Origin: CBDDFS01 sp965227255
GTDB lineage: Bacteria; Bacteroidota; Bacteroidia; Flavobacteriales_E; Vicingaceae
Length of the DNA: 64,000 nt
Reading direction: 5' to 3'
Assembly (NCBI GenBank): GCA_965227255.1
Contig: CBDDFS010000004.1
Coordinates: 186,001 to 250,000, forward strand
The notes under the pieces were generated by a model, which was not told the DNA's origin, did no database searches, and worked only from the letters and a program-made list of their open reading frames with translations. Shown here one piece after another: positions 8,155-16,594 of the stretch. A program made the translations under genes and the position numbers. Every line of letters starts with the position of its first letter. Position 1 is the first letter of the stretch.

Positions 8155-9104
8155 AAAAAGCTTTCTCTCTCTTGCTGGTTCTTGGATTTTGTAATACAAT
8201 CGTCAAGTCCCAGGAAGGAGAGGCCGTTAAAGATACCACCTGGAAAGCAGGAGGTGTGGCCTCTATAAACATGACCCAGGCATATTATGAAAACTGGACC
8301 GCTGGTGGTGTGCCATCGGTAGCCGGTGTTGCATTCCTTAAGGCATATATTGATTACAATAAAGGCAAATGGAAATGGGAAAACGACATCGATCTGGCGT
8401 ACGGGCTAATCAACGAACGTGAAAAGCTAATGAGAAAAACAGATGATAAGATCCAGTTTGACTCAAAGTTAGGATACAACATGAAGAATGCCTGGTATGC
8501 CAGTGCTTTGCTTTCATTCAGAACTCAGTTCACCGAAGGTTGGCAGGATCCGGAATTGCAACAGGTAAAGATCTCCGACTTCATGTCGCCGGCCTATCTG
8601 ATATTCTCTCTGGGTTTTGATTTCAATCCAAATGAGAAATTCTCTTTTTTCATCTCTCCAATAGCATCAAAAACAACCATAGTCCTGGATCAGGATCTGG
8701 CCGATAAGGGAGCTTTTGGAGTGGAAGGAAAGGAAGTGACCTATGTTCTCGATGACACCACTGTGGTTGATTCCGTTGTAACACCGGGAAAGAATTACCG
8801 TCCTGAATTAGGGGCTCAGCTGAAACTGAGATATAAAACAAAAGTTTGGACCAATGTAGATTTCATGACACGTCTTGAACTTTTCACCAACTACTTTGAG
8901 AACTTCGGAAACATCGATGTGAACTGGGAAGGTTTGCTTGAAATGAAGGTGAATGATTATCTGTCTGCGAACATTCGGGTAGAGTTGATTTACGACGACG
9001 ACATTGACATCCTCACAGGCGTTGATGATGAAGGAGTAGAGCAGTTCGGACCAAGATTGCAGGTGAAACAATTATTCGGTCTCGGTCTGTCTTATAAATT
9101 CTAG
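8151..9104 (+). CDS. DUF3078 outer-membrane-type protein
   Basis: The 317-residue protein begins with a signal peptide ending near residue 20. It has the DUF3078 signature: WKAGGVASINMTQAYYENWTAGG, then repeating amphipathic beta strands (KWKWENDIDLAYGL, WYASALLSFRTQF, YLIFSLGFDFNPNEKFSFFISP) and a C-terminal aromatic residue (LGLSYKF). This pattern fits a small outer-membrane beta-barrel of unknown function that is widespread in Bacteroidota. It overlaps the preceding small membrane protein gene by 4 bases. Confidence 0.88.
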   Translation: MKKAFSLLLVLGFCNTIVKSQEGEAVKDTTWKAGGVASINMTQAYYENWTAGGVPSVAGVAFLKAYIDYNKGKWKWENDIDLAYGLINEREKLMRKTDDKIQFDSKLGYNMKNAWYASALLSFRTQFTEGWQDPELQQVKISDFMSPAYLIFSLGFDFNPNEKFSFFISPIASKTTIVLDQDLADKGAFGVEGKEVTYVLDDTTVVDSVVTPGKNYRPELGAQLKLRYKTKVWTNVDFMTRLELFTNYFENFGNIDVNWEGLLEMKVNDYLSANIRVELIYDDDIDILTGVDDEGVEQFGPRLQVKQLFGLGLSYKF

Positions 9105-9182
9105 GTGTTAATAACTTACTGCTCAGGTATTTAGAATTGACTGAGCTTTTCATTAGGTTCGGGTATACTTAAAACTTAGCCT

Positions 9183-9581
9183 ATGAAAATGTTGACAACA
9201 AAAGTAGCGCGAATCATATTCGCAATACCTATGCTCATGTTCGGATTCGGACATTTTGCAAATGCAGATATGTTGGCATCAGCCATATATCATGTGGGAG
9301 GAATGCCTGCCTTAATTCTGAACTATATTGCCGGTGCCGGACTCTTATTAGCAGGAATTGCCCTTATAATCAATAAAAAAGTAAGGTTGGCATCTTTACT
9401 GCTGGCCCTTGAACTTTTCTTATTCATAGTTATCCTTCATATACCTAAAATGATGGGAGTAGGGCCGGTAGAGTTCTTTGGTGACGAGGAAAGAATGGCC
9501 ATGGAAGGAATGGTACACACCTTTAAAGATATGGGTTTGATGGCAGGAGCCCTTATTCTTGCCGGAACTGCAGAAGAGTAA
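9183..9581 (+). CDS. DoxX-like integral membrane protein
   Basis: The 132-residue protein has four hydrophobic segments (about residues 8-25, 38-60, 66-84, 108-128) arranged as in DoxX/DUF417-type membrane proteins, with FGFGHFANADM after the first helix and Met-rich loops. Such proteins act in the inner membrane, with proposed links to quinone or redox biology, but the substrate here is unknown. A strong intrinsic terminator follows 20 bases after the stop. Confidence 0.7.
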   Translation: MKMLTTKVARIIFAIPMLMFGFGHFANADMLASAIYHVGGMPALILNYIAGAGLLLAGIALIINKKVRLASLLLALELFLFIVILHIPKMMGVGPVEFFGDEERMAMEGMVHTFKDMGLMAGALILAGTAEE

Positions 9582-9601
9582 ACTCTTTTTAAATAAGGTA
9601 G

Positions 9602-9628
9602 AAAGCGGGTCATGCCCGCTTTTTTTAT
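9602..9628 (+). terminator. Rho-independent terminator after the DoxX-like gene
   Basis: An 8-bp perfect stem AAAGCGGG / CCCGCTTT with loop TCATG is followed by a T-run (9619-9626). Confidence 0.9.
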
Positions 9629-9660
9629 TCACAAACGTCCGAACAACCTTTGTTTGGTGG

Positions 9661-9668
9661 TAAATTTG
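9661..9668 (+). promoter_or_regulatory. -7 promoter element for the DEAH helicase gene
   Basis: TAAATTTG is an exact TAnnTTTG match, 12 bases before the ATG at 9681, so the 5' leader would be only about 7 bases. This supports the internal ATG over the longer frame that begins inside the terminator. Confidence 0.6.
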
Positions 9669-9680
9669 CAGCCACTTTTT

Positions 9681-11198
9681 ATGGATTCACCACCGCAACC
9701 AACCGGAAAACCAGCCATCTCTTCTCTCTATCCTTTCCAAAAAAGATTGGTCTACAGGATATTTGAACGCCTTAAAGAGGTGGATGAGGATAGAAACATC
9801 CTTTTTCAGCTTCCTACAGGTGGTGGAAAGACCATTATATTTTCCGAAATAACAAGAAGATACCTCGAGGATCACGATAAGAAAGTTTTGATTCTGACTC
9901 ACAGAATTGAACTTCTCGGTCAGACTTCAAGAGTCCTGAACTCAATTGGAGTAAAAACCAAGGTGATCAGCTCTGATGTACATGAGATTCCTGATCAGGA
10001 TGAATATCGCTGTTTTGTAGCCATGGTAGAGACGTTGAATAATCGTCTGATGGACAACGAGTGTTATCTCGAGAATGTAGGTCTGGTTATCGTGGATGAG
10101 GCGCACTACAATTCATTCAGAAAGATATTCCAGTATTTTAAGAAAACGAATATTCTAGGGGTTACGGCAACACCATTAAGCTCAAACAAGAACCTGCCAC
10201 TGAATGAGAACTATGATGAACTTATCATTGGAGAGTCCATTGCCGATCTGATCGATCAGGGTTACCTGTGTCATGCCACAACATATACCTACAGTGTGAA
10301 CTTGAACTCACTGACCGTAGGTATCAGTGGGGATTATACAGTTAGTTCATCCGAAAGGGTCTATGGCAGGGATCACATGCAGCAGATCCTGGTCAATGCT
10401 TATGAAGAGAAGTGCAAGGGAAAGAAAACCTTGATATTCAATGCCGGTATCGCGACATCAATCAAGGTTTATGAGCTTTTCAAGGCGCATGGATATAATC
10501 AGATCAGGCACCTCGATAGCACATTCAGTAAGCAGGAAAGACAAGATGTATTGATATGGTTTAAGAACACACCCGATGCCATTCTAACTTCCGTTGGTAT
10601 CCTCACAACAGGATTTGACGAGCCCACTGTAGAATCAATCATTCTGAACAGAGCTACCCGATCGTTGACGTTGTATCATCAGATGATCGGAAGGGGAAGT
10701 CGGGTTTTACCTAAGAAAGATCACTTCAGCATTGTGGATTTGGGTAATAATGCGCTCAGACTGGGTTACTGGCAAGATTATATCGACTGGATGGATGTAT
10801 TCCGAAGTCCGGTTAAATACATTGAGAGAGACTACGAAAAAGACCTCGAAGAACGTGTTTATGTTCTACCCGATGAGATCAAAGAGAGATTCGGTAAATC
10901 AGAGGATAAAGAATTTGACGTAAAAGCCATTTACAAATACTGTGTAAAAAATGGCATGAAACCGAAGTGGGTGGTAGAGGAGTCAATGGAAAATCATTTC
11001 CAGATGATCATGGACAATACCATGCATTACAACGAGGCTCTTGAGCTTCTCACGCTTTTAAAAGAAGAAGTCGCACATCGCCTCAAGGTCTATACGAAGT
11101 GCATCAATGGCTCCGACAACTACGCCACCTGGCTTATTGAGGAATACACTGACAAGCTAAGACGTAAGATCTGGCTGGCGCTTAATGGGGTGCTGTAG
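9681..11198 (+). CDS. DEAD/DEAH-box superfamily II helicase
   Basis: With the ATG at 9681 the protein has 505 residues. RecA domain 1 carries a Q-like YPFQKR, Walker A LPTGGGKT (residues 44-51), LTHRIELL (motif Ia), DEAH (VIVDEAHYNSF, about 145) and GVTATP (motif III region). RecA domain 2 carries LIFNAGI, LTSVGILTTGFDEP (motif V) and QMIGRGSR (motif VI). This is the RadD/YprA-like class that acts on duplex DNA or RNA with ATP hydrolysis. The C-terminal 130 residues are helical with no recognised domain. The open frame extends to 9612, but those codons overlap the upstream terminator. The TAG stop is also the first base of a heptad array. Confidence 0.88.
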   Translation: MDSPPQPTGKPAISSLYPFQKRLVYRIFERLKEVDEDRNILFQLPTGGGKTIIFSEITRRYLEDHDKKVLILTHRIELLGQTSRVLNSIGVKTKVISSDVHEIPDQDEYRCFVAMVETLNNRLMDNECYLENVGLVIVDEAHYNSFRKIFQYFKKTNILGVTATPLSSNKNLPLNENYDELIIGESIADLIDQGYLCHATTYTYSVNLNSLTVGISGDYTVSSSERVYGRDHMQQILVNAYEEKCKGKKTLIFNAGIATSIKVYELFKAHGYNQIRHLDSTFSKQERQDVLIWFKNTPDAILTSVGILTTGFDEPTVESIILNRATRSLTLYHQMIGRGSRVLPKKDHFSIVDLGNNALRLGYWQDYIDWMDVFRSPVKYIERDYEKDLEERVYVLPDEIKERFGKSEDKEFDVKAIYKYCVKNGMKPKWVVEESMENHFQMIMDNTMHYNEALELLTLLKEEVAHRLKVYTKCINGSDNYATWLIEEYTDKLRRKIWLALNGVL

Positions 11199-11232
11199 AT
11201 TTAAGATTCCTGATTCCAGATTCCAGATTCCA
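11198..11232. repeat. GATTCCA heptad array starting at a stop codon
   Basis: Five contiguous heptads GATTTAA, GATTCCT, GATTCCA, GATTCCA, GATTCCA start at the G of the helicase TAG stop. The same unit is found 51 kb away at the dnaE-dinB junction. The rest of the spacer to 11323 shows nothing else recognisable. Confidence 0.85.
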
Positions 11233-11323
11233 GAATGTGATTTTGAGATGTTTGTGTTGATAGAAGATCAAGCCTTTAAATAAGGTAGCAGAATATTTTT
11301 TCTTTTTTCTTCTGACTTATAAA

Positions 11324-11830
11324 CTACTCATTGAGCAAATTGAGATCAAAACCTTTATAAAAATCCAAATCCTTATTGTTATAAAGCTTGGTTATAAAGG
11401 CAATCTGCCCGGTGTGATAGGAGTAATGCTCTGTGACATGAATAAGTACCTCCATTCCCGTCATGTCGAATCCCTGAACGGATCGAGATCGGCTTAATTC
11501 ATTGGGATCAAGATTCCGAATGACACCTATGGCATTGTTAATAACTGCATCATGCAAAGCAAGCAGATCGGATTTATTGATATTGGGCCGTTCCTTGAAT
11601 TCAGATTCCCGGTTTCTTTCATCTTTCTGTCCTCCCAAGGAAGACAAGACATATTGACTTATGTTGCCATTCAGATGCAGAATGAGGTTACCAACAGAGT
11701 TAAGATTTTCATTCTCAATCCGCCAAAGCTGTCCTTCGTTCAATTGTTGAAAACAATGATGAACTCTCTTTTTGTTTTCTTGTATGTAGGATATGCAAGA
11801 GTCTGTAAATAAAGAGTTTATATCGTTCAT
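11324..11830 (-). CDS. DinB/DUF1572-type four-helix protein
   Basis: Starting at the ATG at 11830 gives 168 residues (the frame opens 14 codons earlier inside the upstream gene). It has a DinB/YfiT-like four-helix layout with metal-ligand-type His residues: LILHLNGNISQYV near residue 55 and HVTEHYSYHTGQIAFI near residue 135. Members of this superfamily are metal-dependent hydrolases or thiol-S-transferases (for example bacillithiol transferase BstA), but the substrate here is not known. The start overlaps the stop of the next upstream gene, also DinB-like, as ATGA, so the pair is translationally coupled. It is not the DinB DNA polymerase. Confidence 0.82.
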   Translation of the reverse strand: MNDINSLFTDSCISYIQENKKRVHHCFQQLNEGQLWRIENENLNSVGNLILHLNGNISQYVLSSLGGQKDERNRESEFKERPNINKSDLLALHDAVINNAIGVIRNLDPNELSRSRSVQGFDMTGMEVLIHVTEHYSYHTGQIAFITKLYNNKDLDFYKGFDLNLLNE

Positions 11831-12306
11831 TTGAAGTGCGAATTTATAAGGGCGATCTGCCCGGTATGCCACATTCTATGCTTGAAATTCCAGGCAAGTG
11901 CTTCTTCTTTTGTAGAGGCGACAGGATTCTTCATGATTGGCTCTTCGGCAAGTTCTTCTTCTTTCAATTCATCCAGGATCAATAGATTCTTTTGATCAAT
12001 TAGATCCATGGCAAATAAGAGTTCATCTTTGTCGGGCTTTTCGTCCAGATTTTCCAGTGGATTGGAGCCCATGCCGTATAGTGCCGCTAATCTGCGCGGA
12101 TTAACCTTTTCCTTGATCTCAGCATCTGATCCCTTAATGCAGATCACACCATGGAAGTAGGCTGATGTGCACAAGTGACCCATTTGCCAGTTGATGTTTG
12201 TTTTTAAGCCGGATGGACTTTCTTTCCAATCATGATCCACGCCGTTCAGTATTCGATCCAGCCACTGTCTGCTAAGAATGATCTCTTTTTTCAGGTATTC
12301 AATCAT
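11827..12306 (-). CDS. DinB family protein
   Basis: The 159-residue protein shows the DinB superfamily pattern: NWQMGHLCTSAYFHGV (His near residue 43) and FKHRMWHTGQIALINSHFK at the C-terminus (paired His ligands). The protein is the expected length for a single four-helix domain. It is the middle gene of a three-gene operon: it overlaps the cupin gene upstream by 4 bases (ATGA) and the second DinB gene downstream by 4 bases. Two different DinB domains in one operon may form a heterodimer, an inference. Likely cytosolic and metal-dependent. Confidence 0.82.
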   Translation of the reverse strand: MIEYLKKEIILSRQWLDRILNGVDHDWKESPSGLKTNINWQMGHLCTSAYFHGVICIKGSDAEIKEKVNPRRLAALYGMGSNPLENLDEKPDKDELLFAMDLIDQKNLLILDELKEEELAEEPIMKNPVASTKEEALAWNFKHRMWHTGQIALINSHFK

Positions 12307-12662
12307 ATATTCTCCTGTTCATTATTGGTTATTTCAGATTCTGTATTGCCTGTGTGTAAGGTGCTCTTGGGCTCAAAAAGCATGATCCATGTTTCCTCTT
12401 CACAATGCGGTCTGTGCTCAACTCCTTTCGGTATGACTGTCATTTCTCCTTCATTCAATTCAAGGGTGTCATCCTTCAGGTCGATGTATAACTTGCCTTT
12501 TACAACATAGAACAACTCATCTTCTTCTTCGTGATGGTGCCAGACAAATTCACCTTCAACTTTAGCGATCTTGACAAGCTGATCATTGCATTCGGCTATG
12601 ATCCTTGGCGACCACTTATCGCTGAATAAAGAATACTTCTCTTTAAGGTTGATAACCTTCAT
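12303..12662 (-). CDS. Cupin domain protein
   Basis: The 119-residue protein is a single-domain cupin. Motif 1 is WHHHEEEDELFYVVKGKL (about residues 40-57), with His/His/Glu metal ligands, and motif 2 is IPKGVEHRPH (about 78-87), with the third His. The extended acidic C-terminal tail (TESEITNNEQENI) is unusual and partly encoded in the overlap with the downstream gene. It is first in the cupin-DinB-DinB operon. Small cupins bind a metal and may be isomerases, dioxygenases or sensors; the reaction is not determinable here. Confidence 0.88.
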   Translation of the reverse strand: MKVINLKEKYSLFSDKWSPRIIAECNDQLVKIAKVEGEFVWHHHEEEDELFYVVKGKLYIDLKDDTLELNEGEMTVIPKGVEHRPHCEEETWIMLFEPKSTLHTGNTESEITNNEQENI

Positions 12663-12704
12663 GATGCTTTTTAGGTGAATTTACGAAAAGAAGGTCTTCG
12701 TAAG

Positions 12705-14402
12705 TCAGTCTACAACTTCTATTGGATTCGTCCGCTTTCCTGTTGTGATCGGGAAAAGTTGTTTCGGATAAAGATGCATACCAATGGTATACTTCTTTGG
12801 AGGTAAGGTAGAATAGAAATAGGCTTCGACCTCCGTTGTTGAGTTTGCCTTCAAGTAATCTGTCCCACCTTTCACAATGCGGGCAAAATCTGCTCTTTCT
12901 TTATCGAGGTAAAAGAAGTAGACCCTCCAGGTCAATTGCAATTCTTCGAAATCCAGATCATCATCGTAAGGATTCGTAACCTTGAATTTGACCCAGAACT
13001 CGCTTTTTTCCTTGATTTTTTTATCATAGTCGAGGATCTCAACCTTTACGTTATTCACGAAAGGAATATTATCAACGAACTTGTAATAAAGGGGCTTGCT
13101 GTCTTGAATTATGGTGTCTTCATATCCAACTACATCGTGGAAGGTTGTGAACAGAACATTCTTTTTATGCCAGACATTGTGATATTTCCATAAGTCGTAT
13201 TGATTCTTTCGGAAACTTACATTGTTGTATGAAAAGGATGAATCTCCGGTGTAAAAACTGTAACGAGAGGCATGGGTGTAGGAATTGACAAAAATGACAG
13301 GTTTGTCGTCTGACATGTTCTTTATTGTCTCATAATACGTCCTATTGGGTTTATGGAACTCAGAATTAACATCAAATGGAATCATGATAAGTGATCGGGC
13401 AATCAATACCAGAACAACACTTATAGTGGCCAGAGGATAGAATATTCTTTTCGTTTTATCGTTTGAAGTGATATAGGTGTGCAGATATATTGTCATTGGA
13501 ATGACGACCACTACAATCCACTGCGGTTCAACATGACCCCGGAATGAAGTAAAGGCAAAGAATCCCAGGAATACCCATAATACAGCATTGAGAGTTCGAT
13601 TGTGTGCGGCGTTGCCCGAATTTCTGAAATAAGTGATCAGAAATAAAGGCAACAGAAATGGGTTTAGAACGAGAATTACATTGATAAAGTACATGTAAAC
13701 GTTCTTCATATAGAACTGCACGCTTCGGTAGGAGAGATGGTACTCAAAGGAGATGAAGTCATGCTCGTATTGCCAATAAAGATGAGGAAGATATAGAATT
13801 ACACCTGATAGCCCAGCAATATATATGTGAGGACGAAGAAATAACCTTGGTTGAGCAAGAACCGTGATCAGGATCAATAATAGACCATGGTATTTGGAAT
13901 AGATAAGGCAGGCCATGACCAAACCCAGCAGAGCAGAATTCTTAAAATTTGCTTCTTTCAGGAACTTTTTAAAGAGCAGGAGGTATAGAGCAGAAAAGAA
14001 GATCAGGGGTACATCCGGAGTAGTAATGAAACTGTATATGTTGATCAGGGGATTTGCAAGAATCAGCAAGAGGAAGATAAATGCTGAAGATTTCTTGTTT
14101 CTACTTTCTTCCGGAATCATCTTCCAGATCAAATAATACGTCCCAAGAGAAAGAAGTATGGTCATCAACCTCACACCAATGGTGCCGGGCAGAAAAGAGT
14201 TTCCTATGGCTATCATCAATGCCACCATGGGAGGGTGGTCGAAATATCCCCAGTCAAGATCCTGGGCAAATCGCCAGTAATAGGACTCATCGAGACCAAT
14301 GTTGGTGAATATGGACTGCACCAGACCTATGACAAGCAGCACAATTAATGCCGCCTTTAAAGATGTTGATTGTTTGAATTCCCGGAATCGATTCATTTCC
14401 AT
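12705..14402 (-). CDS. GT39/ArnT-like membrane glycosyltransferase
   Basis: The 565-residue protein has about 11-12 hydrophobic segments. The first periplasmic loop has the catalytic-type acidic motif GLDESYYWRFAQDLDWGYFDHPP, split here as DESYYW and DHPP, seen in glycosyltransferase family 39/83 proteins that use polyprenyl-phosphate sugars. The C-terminal 150 residues form a soluble domain after the last helix near residue 345. Such enzymes transfer sugars on the periplasmic side of the inner membrane to lipids or proteins. The acceptor is unknown. The gene stands alone, 42 bases after the cupin operon start on the same strand. Confidence 0.85.
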   Translation of the reverse strand: MEMNRFREFKQSTSLKAALIVLLVIGLVQSIFTNIGLDESYYWRFAQDLDWGYFDHPPMVALMIAIGNSFLPGTIGVRLMTILLSLGTYYLIWKMIPEESRNKKSSAFIFLLLILANPLINIYSFITTPDVPLIFFSALYLLLFKKFLKEANFKNSALLGLVMACLIYSKYHGLLLILITVLAQPRLFLRPHIYIAGLSGVILYLPHLYWQYEHDFISFEYHLSYRSVQFYMKNVYMYFINVILVLNPFLLPLFLITYFRNSGNAAHNRTLNAVLWVFLGFFAFTSFRGHVEPQWIVVVVIPMTIYLHTYITSNDKTKRIFYPLATISVVLVLIARSLIMIPFDVNSEFHKPNRTYYETIKNMSDDKPVIFVNSYTHASRYSFYTGDSSFSYNNVSFRKNQYDLWKYHNVWHKKNVLFTTFHDVVGYEDTIIQDSKPLYYKFVDNIPFVNNVKVEILDYDKKIKEKSEFWVKFKVTNPYDDDLDFEELQLTWRVYFFYLDKERADFARIVKGGTDYLKANSTTEVEAYFYSTLPPKKYTIGMHLYPKQLFPITTGKRTNPIEVVD

Positions 14403-14471
14403 GGCGAATATAAAAAGGATGTTCGACCCCTTTTCAGATTGTTCGTAAGATATTTCCTGTTTAAGGTATTT

Positions 14472-14876
14472 CTAGTGGAAGCTGTCAAGTTCCTTCTTGA
14501 TGCTGTCAATTTGAACGGACAGATTCATTTGAAAGTCTGTTGAGTCCTTTAGCTTGTCTTCCAGAAGTATTAAACTGACTTCGAGGGCTCTTTTCCTTGC
14601 ATTTCCGGTATAGCAGAGAAGAATCAGCTCTGCAAGTTGCTCAAAAGAAGAGTTGGAATATTTAAGTTCCTCTTTTAGATGTTGAAGTATTTGTGAATCA
14701 TCCATACTCAGGACTTCATCGAGGTTCAGATTTGTTTCATCTGACAATTGCTGTTTCCTTTCTTCAATACTCAATGCGGCATTACCATGTCCCAATCCTG
14801 TCATTTCTGACAGCATAGCGGCAAGTACTTTTCCTAATTGATCAATATGTCTTTGAAAGTAATCCCGATACTCCAT
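14472..14876 (-). CDS. Hypothetical helical protein
   Basis: The 134-residue protein has no signal peptide or membrane segment and is predicted almost entirely alpha-helical and acidic. The N-terminus YRDYFQRHIDQLGKVLAAML resembles that of a family of small Bacteroidota/Firmicutes proteins (DUF6483-like), but I am not certain. It is transcribed away from the zinc-ribbon gene with only 75 bases between starts. Function unknown. Confidence 0.65.
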   Translation of the reverse strand: MEYRDYFQRHIDQLGKVLAAMLSEMTGLGHGNAALSIEERKQQLSDETNLNLDEVLSMDDSQILQHLKEELKYSNSSFEQLAELILLCYTGNARKRALEVSLILLEDKLKDSTDFQMNLSVQIDSIKKELDSFH

Positions 14877-14951
14877 GACTGTCTAATTTACAATTACTTT
14901 CTCCGTACAAAAAGAATGCCAGTGAAATTAAGCTTGGTAAATTGTCATGTT

Positions 14952-15311
14952 ATGAATAGAAGATTTTGCATCGAATGCGGTGATCCGTACAATGGAAGGT
15001 CGGATAAGAAATTCTGTTGTGATCAGTGTCGCAATGCTTTCCACAATAGGCGAAATACCGGCAGGGATCGAATAATTCGAAGAACAAACAAGATTCTAAG
15101 AGATAATTACAGAATTCTTCGAAGTATTGATTCGTCAGAAGATGAGCCAATAAAAAGGGCAGATCTGCTGGAGCTTGGACTCAAGTTTGATTACATCACT
15201 TCAATCGAAAAGGATATGAAGGGATTGAAAACATTTTACTGTTACGATGCCGGTTACAGGCAGCAGTCGGAAGATGACTTTGTGGTAGTCAGAAGAGAAG
15301 TACTCGGTTAG
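14952..15311 (+). CDS. Small zinc-ribbon protein (DUF2116-like)
   Basis: I chose the ATG at 14952 because the residues then begin MNRRFCIECG, as in related zinc-ribbon proteins; the frame is open from 14838 but that part overlaps the divergent gene. The 119-residue product has a four-Cys zinc ribbon, CIECG...FCCDQC (residues 6-24), then FHNRRNTGRDRI, a basic helical stretch, and a C-terminal region of about 60 residues. The FCxxxCrxxfhN pattern is common in small Bacteroidota proteins of unknown role, possibly nucleic-acid binding. The stop overlaps ribH convergently by 4 bases. Confidence 0.75.
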   Translation: MNRRFCIECGDPYNGRSDKKFCCDQCRNAFHNRRNTGRDRIIRRTNKILRDNYRILRSIDSSEDEPIKRADLLELGLKFDYITSIEKDMKGLKTFYCYDAGYRQQSEDDFVVVRREVLG

Positions 15312-15808
15312 CGACGTAAATGTCTCTGAAGAATTGCCATTTTAACGGCTGTAACGGCCGCTTCTTCGCCTTTGTTTCCGTGAATTCCGCCTGATCTCGC
15401 AATGGATTGCTCTTTGGTATCATCGGTTAAAACACCGAATATCACGGGAACATTGTATTTGAGTGATACGTCTTTAATGCCTTGGGATACGGCCTGACAT
15501 ACATAGTCGAAATGACTTGTTTCACCTCTGATTACACTACCCAGACAAATTACAGCTCCCGGCAGGGGATCACATTCTTCAAGTAGCATTTGGGCGCCCA
15601 TGGGTAATTCATAACTACCGGGCACTTCGATTACACGGATGTGTTTCTCAGTCACTCCCATTTTTTCGAGTGATTCAAGAGCTCCTTTCAAAAGGTTGTT
15701 GGTAATGTCTTCATTCCATTCGGAACGGACAATAGCAATTCTGAGATCAGCGGTTTCGCCGTCGATATTATAATCTAAGTCGGAAAGATTTTTGTCTGAG
15801 CTAGACAT
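15308..15808 (-). CDS. ribH: 6,7-dimethyl-8-ribityllumazine synthase
   Basis: The 166-residue protein is a standard lumazine synthase, the penultimate step of riboflavin synthesis, assembling into a 60-mer or pentamer. Motifs visible: RSEWNEDITNNLL (substrate loop), VPGSYELPMGAQ, AVICLGSVIRGETSHFDYV with the catalytic His, and PVIFGVLTDDTKEQSIAR. It is downstream of, and 1 base apart from, a TPR gene, so both are probably cotranscribed from the strong promoter at 16518-16547. Confidence 0.96.
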   Translation of the reverse strand: MSSSDKNLSDLDYNIDGETADLRIAIVRSEWNEDITNNLLKGALESLEKMGVTEKHIRVIEVPGSYELPMGAQMLLEECDPLPGAVICLGSVIRGETSHFDYVCQAVSQGIKDVSLKYNVPVIFGVLTDDTKEQSIARSGGIHGNKGEEAAVTAVKMAILQRHLRR

Positions 15809-15809
15809 C

Positions 15810-16496
15810 TTAGTTTACAAAGGCACTGGATCTCGAAATGTACTTCTCGATTTCTCTGCCTTCATTGGAGTCGGGATATTCATCTTTGATCTCAGTGTAA
15901 GCATCCAAAGCACCTTCGTAATCACCCTGGTATTCCAGCGCCTTGCCGGCCTTCATCAGGAACATAGGTGAAGTGAAGTTATTTGGTTGCACATGAGCTG
16001 CATCCTTGTATAGGCTGATTGCCTTATCGATCTCGTCGATCTCCATATAGGCGTCTCCTTTGGCACCAAGGGCCATTGAGCTCAGCATCACATCAGAAGA
16101 TGAAAATTGATCAAGTTCGTCGATGGCTTCTTCAAAATATCCTTTCTTCAGGTAACATATACCGAGATAATAATGAGCAAGGTTGGCTGATTTAGTTCCA
16201 CCGTAGTAATCTACGATATAAGTAAATCCTTTGTGCTCTTCGCCAAATCCATCAATGGCTTTGTCGATAGAGTCCATTTCAAAATATCTCTGCGCATGGA
16301 ACATTTCAGCTCGGGCTTCTTCCTCAAGCGGATTTAACCATAAATAGATGTAACCGAAGTATCCGAAAAGAATGGCAACAATACTTCCTACTACAATAAG
16401 GATCTGTTTTTTGTTCGTATCTACGAACTTCTCGGTTTTCGAATAAACCTCCTCAATGTCAACAATTACTTCGTCCTGATTATCTTTCTTAGCCAT
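15810..16496 (-). CDS. Membrane-anchored TPR protein (YfgM-like)
   Basis: The ATG at 16496 (MAKKDNQDE) is preferred over an upstream in-frame codon at 16520 because the promoter's -7 box covers 16518-16525. The 228-residue protein has an N-terminal cytosolic stretch of about 32 residues, one transmembrane helix (ILIVVGSIVAILFGYFGYIYLWL) and then TPR repeats (AHYYLGICYLKKGYFEEAIDEL, SMALGAKGDAYMEIDEIDKAI, KAGKALEYQGDYEGAL). The layout matches YfgM-like periplasmic helper proteins associated with the translocon. It precedes ribH by 1 base. Confidence 0.82.
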   Translation of the reverse strand: MAKKDNQDEVIVDIEEVYSKTEKFVDTNKKQILIVVGSIVAILFGYFGYIYLWLNPLEEEARAEMFHAQRYFEMDSIDKAIDGFGEEHKGFTYIVDYYGGTKSANLAHYYLGICYLKKGYFEEAIDELDQFSSSDVMLSSMALGAKGDAYMEIDEIDKAISLYKDAAHVQPNNFTSPMFLMKAGKALEYQGDYEGALDAYTEIKDEYPDSNEGREIEKYISRSSAFVN

Positions 16497-16517
16497 TAAT
16501 GCAAAATTTGAAGTGTG

Positions 16518-16547
16518 CAAAAATAGTGTTTTTTTGAGTGCTTCAAA
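16518..16547 (-). promoter_or_regulatory. Complete Bacteroidota promoter for the TPR-ribH operon
   Basis: On the minus strand a TTTG -33 box (16544-16547) and a TATTTTTG -7 box (16518-16525) are separated by 18 bases, matching TTTG-N17-20-TAnnTTTG exactly. This is the best full promoter in the window. Confidence 0.85.
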
Positions 16548-16582
16548 GATTTCGTAAAGATTCCTTTTCTTGCATTAATCTG

Positions 16583-16590
16583 TACATTTG
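16583..16590 (+). promoter_or_regulatory. -7 promoter element of recF, 4 bases before the start codon
   Basis: TACATTTG matches TAnnTTTG and ends 4 bases before the GTG at 16595. Since transcription normally starts about 5-7 bases after this box, the mRNA should begin at or next to the start codon. Confidence 0.6.
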
Positions 16591-16594
16591 AATT

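Noticed and set aside
9612..9680. Upstream extension of the helicase gene from 9612
   Set aside because: The extension overlaps the strong intrinsic terminator at 9602-9628 and the -7 box at 9661; the ATG at 9681 gives the family-like N-terminus.
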